Source: Deltaproteobacteria bacterium
GTDB lineage: Bacteria; Desulfobacterota; Desulfovibrionia; Desulfovibrionales; Desulfovibrionaceae
NCBI GenBank assembly: GCA_031285295.1
Contig: JAITWK010000028.1
Location: 62,001-126,000, forward strand
DNA length: 64,000 bases
Direction: 5' to 3'
Within the stretch, counting starts at the first letter, position 1, and each line of letters starts with the position of its first letter. The notes beneath the pieces were generated by a model that was not told the DNA's origin, did not search any database, and worked only from the letters and a program-made list of their open reading frames with translations. Positions 60,172-64,000 of the stretch are shown in pieces. A program made the position numbers and the translations under genes.

Positions 60172-60429
60172 CTATGAATCAGTCATGTGATCAGAACGCG
60201 AACTGAGTTTTTGATGGGGCATTTTATCGCTATAGGAAACAGAAAATAATTCATTCACCGTGCAGTCAAGATATTGTGCTATTAAAATCAGGGTATCAAG
60301 TCGGCATTGCCCTATTTGTTCACGCCGTGCGCGAATTAAAGTCATTTCCGCCAGCCTCGTATCCTCGACCATGCGCTTGATGGTAACTCCTTTTCTTTCC
60401 ATAATATCTTTGACATGGCTTTGAATCAT
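60172..60429 (-). CDS. Helix-turn-helix (XRE/Cro type) regulator
   Basis: 85-aa protein. The HTH spans about residues 1-60: MERKGVTIKRMVEDTRLAEMTLIRARRE then CRLDTLILIAQYLDCTVNELF, the Cro/C1 pattern. The start is ATG 60429 with GAGG 8 nt upstream; a longer GTG reading is possible. It diverges from the YecR-like gene, and the gap holds a perfect 7-1-7 palindrome. Confidence 0.82.
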   Translation of the reverse strand: MIQSHVKDIMERKGVTIKRMVEDTRLAEMTLIRARREQIGQCRLDTLILIAQYLDCTVNELFSVSYSDKMPHQKLSSRSDHMTDS

Positions 60430-60497
60430 GCGGTTTTCCTCATCGCATGACACGGTAGCCTAACGGCATTGATATTTCTGCTCTAACAGATTAGGGT

Positions 60498-60512
60498 GTG
60501 ATTATTAATCAC
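60498..60512. promoter_or_regulatory. Palindromic operator candidate
   Basis: GTGATTA-T-TAATCAC, a perfect 15-nt palindrome between the divergent HTH regulator and the YecR-like gene. Size and position fit autoregulation by the HTH protein. Confidence 0.5.
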
Positions 60513-60529
60513 CTACTGCGGAGGGATGT

Positions 60530-60883
60530 ATGCGAAAAATGATGCTGATTCTATCAATAGCGATTCCCTGCATTTTATTAGCGGGATGTACTGTACCACC
60601 AGTTCCTGTTCAAAGAATAGACTGGGGCGCTATAGGCGGTAGTCGCGCTGATGCCACAATAAAGTTGGCATATGAGTATGACCCGAATCGTCCAGCCACC
60701 ATACCAAGCGAAATACAAGCCATTGATATTGCTAAAAATCGCTGTATGCGATGGGGATATACAGGAGTTGAAGCATTTGGTAGCAGTATTAATACCTGCA
60801 TACAACAGAATATGTATGGGCAGTGTTTGCGCCTGCTTGTCTCTAGAGAATACCAATGCATCGGTGATGATAACACCCAATAA
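60530..60883 (+). CDS. YecR-like lipoprotein
   Basis: 117-aa lipoprotein. Signal peptide with lipobox LLAGC (Cys about residue 20). The mature part matches the YecR family pattern: IGGSRADATIKLAYEY, AKNRCMRWGYTGVEAFG, then C and the closing SREYQC. In enterobacteria yecR is a flagellar-regulon gene of unknown role. GGAGGG lies upstream. Codon use and AT content differ from neighbours, consistent with acquisition. Confidence 0.78.
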   Translation: MRKMMLILSIAIPCILLAGCTVPPVPVQRIDWGAIGGSRADATIKLAYEYDPNRPATIPSEIQAIDIAKNRCMRWGYTGVEAFGSSINTCIQQNMYGQCLRLLVSREYQCIGDDNTQ

Positions 60884-60896
60884 GCACAGGTAAAAA

Positions 60897-60942
60897 AACG
60901 AAGTTCCACAAGTCGTTCCAGACTTTGCCGGGCTTCGTTTTA
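60897..60942 (+). terminator. Terminator of the YecR-like gene (hairpin H1)
   Basis: AAACGAAG (about 60902-60909) pairs with CTTCGTTT, with internal AGTC/GACT, followed by TTTT. The sequence is related to the hairpins at 60986 and 61990. Confidence 0.65.
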
Positions 60943-60985
60943 GGCTCTCCCGGCTCTCCCTCAAAGGCGGGGGCAGGAGTAAAAA

Positions 60986-61020
60986 CAGAAGTCCCGCAAA
61001 GCTTTTTTGGCCTTGCGGGT
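60986..61020 (-). terminator. Terminator of dinD (hairpin H2) with left copy of the 14-bp direct repeat
   Basis: CCCGCAA...TTGCGGG stem with an internal GC/GGCC section; on the minus strand followed by ACTTCTGTTTTT. CAGAAGTCCCGCAA at 60986-60999 is identical to 61990-62003. Confidence 0.65.
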
Positions 61021-61035
61021 AACGCTCTTTTCTGA

Positions 61036-61878
61036 CTAGCCCTGAGTCAGTTTTTTCTTTTCCTGTTCACGCTCCAACTGCTTTATGCTTTTCTCTGGAG
61101 TGGGCAAATTTTCAGGCATGGTGCCGCCAAGCTCTTTAATGGTTTGCCTTACCTTTTCCCCTACTTCGTGATGGGTTCGGTTTGCCGCTTCTTTGCCGAC
61201 AATATTGTCACGCGTCAATTTTTCTTCTGCCTGTGTAGCTCGAAACAGGTTTGCCGCTAACTCCGTGCTTCCCATGTGATCCAGAATTTTCTGGCTTTTC
61301 TTGAGGCTCTTTCTGGCATGGATATCTTTTGCGCCCAAGCCTCCATACAACCCTTTATAGCCGTGATCCTGGAATATGGCGTAATCCAAGTTTGTTTCCA
61401 CCCCCGCTTTCTGCGCGGCGGCGACCAATGTTTTATTGTGCTCCGTTACCTCACGCCGGATGGCAAGGCGGCGTTCATCTTCCGAAAGGGCGGAAATACT
61501 AGGCTGTTCCTGTAATTCCTGCTTTCTGGTTTGGATGGCAAAATAGGTTTGACCGTTAGCGATAACCGGCTTAGAAGGGTCTCCATTTTGCACGATCAGG
61601 TAGCAGGCATAACGGGAGAGCATATAGTCATTTACGGAACGCTGCCCTCCCTTCCCGATCTCGATCATTTTGTCCAAGTGAACAAAATGATCCTTCGATT
61701 TTTGCCCTGAATTCTCGCAGGCTTCGATAGCTTTTTCGATAACTCGTTCAAAAGCCCGCCATGACTGATATTCCAAAATTGCCCCAAACTCACGGGCATA
61801 CCAAAACTCGTTTCCATCTTCGTCTTGGTGGCGAATACTTTTGAACGTTTGATGATGGTGTTTTTCGATTTCAGTCAT
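61036..61878 (-). CDS. dinD: DinD-like DNA-damage-inducible protein
   Basis: 280-aa protein of the DinD family, known in E. coli as an SOS gene whose product affects RecA filaments. N-terminal BRO-like part: EFWYAREFGAILEYQSWRAFERVI, then GQRSVNDYMLSRYACYLIVQNGDPSKP (in part); central EHNKTLVAAAQKAGV; basic C-terminus. I see no E. coli-type LexA box upstream. It is single, bracketed by homologous hairpins and a direct repeat beside tRNA-His, so likely a mobile cargo gene. Confidence 0.85.
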   Translation of the reverse strand: MTEIEKHHHQTFKSIRHQDEDGNEFWYAREFGAILEYQSWRAFERVIEKAIEACENSGQKSKDHFVHLDKMIEIGKGGQRSVNDYMLSRYACYLIVQNGDPSKPVIANGQTYFAIQTRKQELQEQPSISALSEDERRLAIRREVTEHNKTLVAAAQKAGVETNLDYAIFQDHGYKGLYGGLGAKDIHARKSLKKSQKILDHMGSTELAANLFRATQAEEKLTRDNIVGKEAANRTHHEVGEKVRQTIKELGGTMPENLPTPEKSIKQLEREQEKKKLTQG

Positions 61879-61989
61879 GGCATTATACTTCCTGGTTGTG
61901 AAAACTCGTCCTACAAACTATTTACGGCAAAACCCACTGAATTTCAAAAACAATTTACAATAGGACAACGGACTAACAAGCTGAAAAAG

Positions 61990-62030
61990 CAGAAGTCCCG
62001 CAAGCCGGTTAAGGCCATGCGGGACTTCGT
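61990..62030 (-). terminator. Terminator of tRNA-His (hairpin H3) with right copy of the 14-bp direct repeat
   Basis: AGAAGTCCCGCA...TGCGGGACTTC near-perfect stem with inner GCC/GGC; on the minus strand followed by TGCTTTTTC. It lies directly downstream of tRNA-His. Confidence 0.75.
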
Positions 62031-62042
62031 TTAATTCTTTGG

Positions 62043-62119
62043 TGGGGCGAATGATGGGGATCGAACCCACGACCCTCAGAGCCACAATCTGATGCTCTAC
62101 CAATTGAGCTACATCCGCC
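62043..62119 (-). tRNA. tRNA-His (GTG)
   Basis: The minus-strand sequence folds as a full cloverleaf: acceptor GCGGATG / CATTCGC with an extra G(-1) opposite C73, which is diagnostic of tRNA-His; D-arm TAGCTCAATTGGTAGAGC; anticodon arm with GTG; T-arm GGTTCGATCC. CCA is encoded and is followed immediately by a second CCA (62040-62042 on the plus strand reads TGG). Confidence 0.96.
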
Positions 62120-62348
62120 GTAAGAGAAATGCCTTTACATGCTGATGGCCCTCCGGTCAAGTTTTTTTATGGTAGCGCCTCATTTTGCCATGATGCGATG
62201 TCAGCTACTCCCCCTCCGGGTTCAATCGGAGCAGAATTATTCATTTGGAAACAGCCCCCAAACAGGATAAAAGAGGCATGAACATCTTGCATATTTGGGG
62301 CTTTACTCACTTCAAAAGCTAAAAAATCAGCAACTATTCGGGATAAAC

Positions 62349-63668
62349 ATGGAAAAATTGATCATTCGCGGCGGCCGCCAGCTCAAGGGCAGCATCAAGG
62401 TGGGCGGCTCAAAAAACGCGGCCCTGCCCATACTCATAGCCGCCATTCTGCTGGACGGCCCGGTGCGCTTTCGTAACGTACCCAGGTTGCGCGACATCAA
62501 CACCACCAACAAACTGTTAGCCATCCTTGGTTGCCCGGCGGATTTCACCGCCCATGAAGCGGACATGACTGGTAATGCTGCCGAAGCAGACAAGATTGGC
62601 AACGCGGGCCATTCGGACGAGGTCTTGGCCTGCGTAGGTAAACTCACGCCGGAAGCGCCCTATGATCTGGTCAAGACCATGCGCGCCTCCGTGCTGGTGC
62701 TGGGGCCGCTGCTGGCCCGCCTTGGTCTCGCCAAAGTGGCCCTGCCCGGCGGTTGCGCCATTGGCGCCCGCCCGGTGGATCTGCACCTCAAGGCCCTGGA
62801 ACGCATGGGAGCGCAGTTTGAACTGGATTCCGGCTACATCATCGGCCGCTGCAAAAAACTGCACGGCGCGGATATTGATTTTGACTTTCCCACTGTGGGC
62901 GGCACGGAAAACCTGCTCATGGCGGCCAGCCTGGCCGATGGCGTTACCACCCTGCGCAACGCGGCCTGCGAGCCAGAAGTAAGCGATTTGGCAAACTTCC
63001 TTAATGCCTGCGGCGCACGCATTAGCGGCATTGGCACCGATACCTTGCGCATCGAAGGCGTGAGCGCCCTTAAAGGCACGGGTTACAGCATCATGCCGGA
63101 CCGCATTGAGGCCGGAACCTTCATGGTGGCCGCAGCCATCACCGGCGGCGACCTGCTGCTGGAAAACTGCCCCACCGAAGCCCTGAGCAAGGTTATCTCC
63201 AAGCTGGAAGAAATGGGTGTTGGCTTTGAGCAGCAGGGACGCAACCTGCGCGTCAGCGCGGGCCAGCGCTGCCGCTCCTGTGACGTCAGCACCCGGCCCT
63301 ATCCCGGCTTCCCTACAGACATGCAGGCCCAGTTGATGGCCCTGATGAGCGTATCCGAAGGCTCCAGCACCGTGGAAGAAAATATTTTTGAAAACCGCTT
63401 CATGCACGTGCCGGAGCTGACCCGCATGGGCGCGGATATTCACCTTTCCGGCTCCAAAGCGGTGGTGCGCGGTGTGAAGGGGCTGACCGGAGCGCCGGTT
63501 ATGGCTTCCGACTTGCGGGCCAGCGCCTCGCTGGTGCTGGCCGGACTTGTGGCCAAAGGTGAAACGCATGTGCAGCGCATTTACCACCTGGATCGCGGTT
63601 ACGAGCAAATCGAGCACAAACTGGGCGGGGTTGGCGCGGACATTGAACGCGCCCGTGACGAAAGTTAA
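62349..63668 (+). CDS. murA: UDP-N-acetylglucosamine 1-carboxyvinyltransferase
   Basis: 439-aa enzyme of the first committed peptidoglycan step, transferring enolpyruvate to UDP-GlcNAc. N-terminal [18 protein letters not shown]; fosfomycin-target Cys in [69 protein letters not shown]. An insert of about 20 residues (around [17 protein letters not shown]) precedes the [10 protein letters not shown] motif. The start is ATG 62349 by family alignment; GGGA is a weak site. Followed at 46 nt by repeat copy B. Confidence 0.96.
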   Translation: MEKLIIRGGRQLKGSIKVGGSKNAALPILIAAILLDGPVRFRNVPRLRDINTTNKLLAILGCPADFTAHEADMTGNAAEADKIGNAGHSDEVLACVGKLTPEAPYDLVKTMRASVLVLGPLLARLGLAKVALPGGCAIGARPVDLHLKALERMGAQFELDSGYIIGRCKKLHGADIDFDFPTVGGTENLLMAASLADGVTTLRNAACEPEVSDLANFLNACGARISGIGTDTLRIEGVSALKGTGYSIMPDRIEAGTFMVAAAITGGDLLLENCPTEALSKVISKLEEMGVGFEQQGRNLRVSAGQRCRSCDVSTRPYPGFPTDMQAQLMALMSVSEGSSTVEENIFENRFMHVPELTRMGADIHLSGSKAVVRGVKGLTGAPVMASDLRASASLVLAGLVAKGETHVQRIYHLDRGYEQIEHKLGGVGADIERARDES

Positions 63669-63707
63669 TACTAATCCCTAAATTTTTGCACACAGGGTAG
63701 GGCCTGC

Positions 63708-63811
63708 TTTTGACGTCAGGCAAGGAAGATGAGTTTTTGCCGACGGGAGTGTAGTCTTTTCCTACTCGACCGGAGGCAAAAACGAAATCTGACGCAGCAT
63801 CACGGCAAAAT
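63708..63811. repeat. Covarying palindromic repeat, copy B
   Basis: Aligned without gaps to copy A over 97 nt (63714-63810). The middle stem is GTTTTTGCC (63733-63741) with GGCAAAAAC (63775-63783). Differences from copy A in the stems are matched by complementary changes. It lies between murA and the last reading frame of the window. Confidence 0.85.
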
Positions 63812-63817
63812 GAGGCC

Positions 63818-64000
63818 CTGCCCAAATGGCCCGCGCTCCTGCTTGGCCAGTATTTTTTATTGACCTGGGGCGCGGGCATTTTTGCCTCGCGCTTTTTAGC
63901 ACCCGGACTTTGCGTTCTGCTCATCACGGTTTTCGCAGCCCTGCAAGCAAGTAACCAAAATCTTCCGTGGGGCGGTTTCAACACAAATGCTGATTATTCA
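63818..64000 (+). CDS. N-terminus of a probable membrane protein, cut by the window end
   Basis: A frame stays open from about 63754 to the window end. From 63818 it reads LPKWPALLLGQYFLLTWGAG, then a hydrophobic stretch (FLAPGLCVLLITVFAALQA). The look is that of a membrane protein N-terminus, possibly ComEC/Rec2-like; that is a guess from pattern. No ATG or GTG is in frame; TTG 63860 is the only common start codon. The covarying repeat ends 7 nt upstream and may have removed or supplied the start. Confidence 0.4.
   Translation, partial: MPKWPALLLGQYFLLTWGAGIFASRFLAPGLCVLLITVFAALQASNQNLPWGGFNTNADYS

Noticed and set aside
61879-61930. LexA box upstream of dinD
   Set aside because: No CTGT-N8-ACAG-like sequence in the first 60 bases; a lineage-specific box cannot be judged by eye.
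62517-63617. 366-aa minus-strand ORF opposite murA
   Set aside because: Shadow frame of murA.

Overview
The window reads as chromosome from a Gram-negative, motile anaerobe of the Desulfovibrionaceae type. This is inferred from gene content and order, not from a database search. Pointers are the sirC-like/ccsA/hemA cluster, flgB-flgC-fliE-fliF driven by a sigma-54 promoter, LptD and an LpoA-like lipoprotein (outer membrane), pta/ackA-type acetate metabolism and a CoA-acylating aldehyde dehydrogenase. Coding DNA is moderately GC-rich and intergenic DNA is distinctly AT-rich. Starts at TTG and GTG are common.

Layout. 1-11100: ketopantoate reductase family gene, a chemoreceptor, an FMN hydroxyacid dehydrogenase with an N-terminal Cys cluster, orphan PotD, a candidate structured RNA, tyrS, lysA and a DHH phosphoesterase. 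11101-17400: a missed 49-residue gene, a palindrome-rich gap, an AraC regulator, then an aminotransferase / TetR / acylating aldehyde dehydrogenase module whose control region carries six matching 10-bp palindromes. 17400-23540: a long minus-strand run (Trm112-like, ackA, DRTGG protein, dus, ispH, cheV). 23700-29860: PHP phosphoesterase, pyrR (20-bp tandem repeats at its end), serine acetyltransferase, diguanylate cyclase and SPINDLY-type glycosyltransferase. 29900-35770: haem/sirohaem genes and two glycosyltransferases. 35800-45430: truncated DUF1016 nuclease, universal stress protein, sigma-54 genes, LpoA-like lipoprotein, aldo/keto reductase, flagellar basal-body operon and a TPR gene. 45670-59460: lptD, zinc ribbon, amino-acid binding protein, purD, hom, NlpC/P60 lipoprotein, murJ, exonuclease III, FAD oxidoreductase and pyrK-pyrD. 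59580-62120: an accessory patch (toxin-antitoxin, HTH regulator, YecR-like lipoprotein, dinD) beside tRNA-His. 62349-64000: murA, then the start of a probable membrane protein.

The signals that normal annotation would miss are: (1) two triads of operator-like palindromes with identical 62/60-bp spacing between tetR and the aldehyde dehydrogenase; (2) a promoter-to-terminator RNA candidate at 6581-6745 in which four of five hairpins carry C-run loops; (3) a 97-bp repeat present twice (41391-41487 and 63714-63810), whose two copies differ by compensatory changes in paired positions; (4) homologous hairpins and a 14-bp direct repeat bracketing dinD next to tRNA-His; (5) low-complexity insertions in many housekeeping enzymes.
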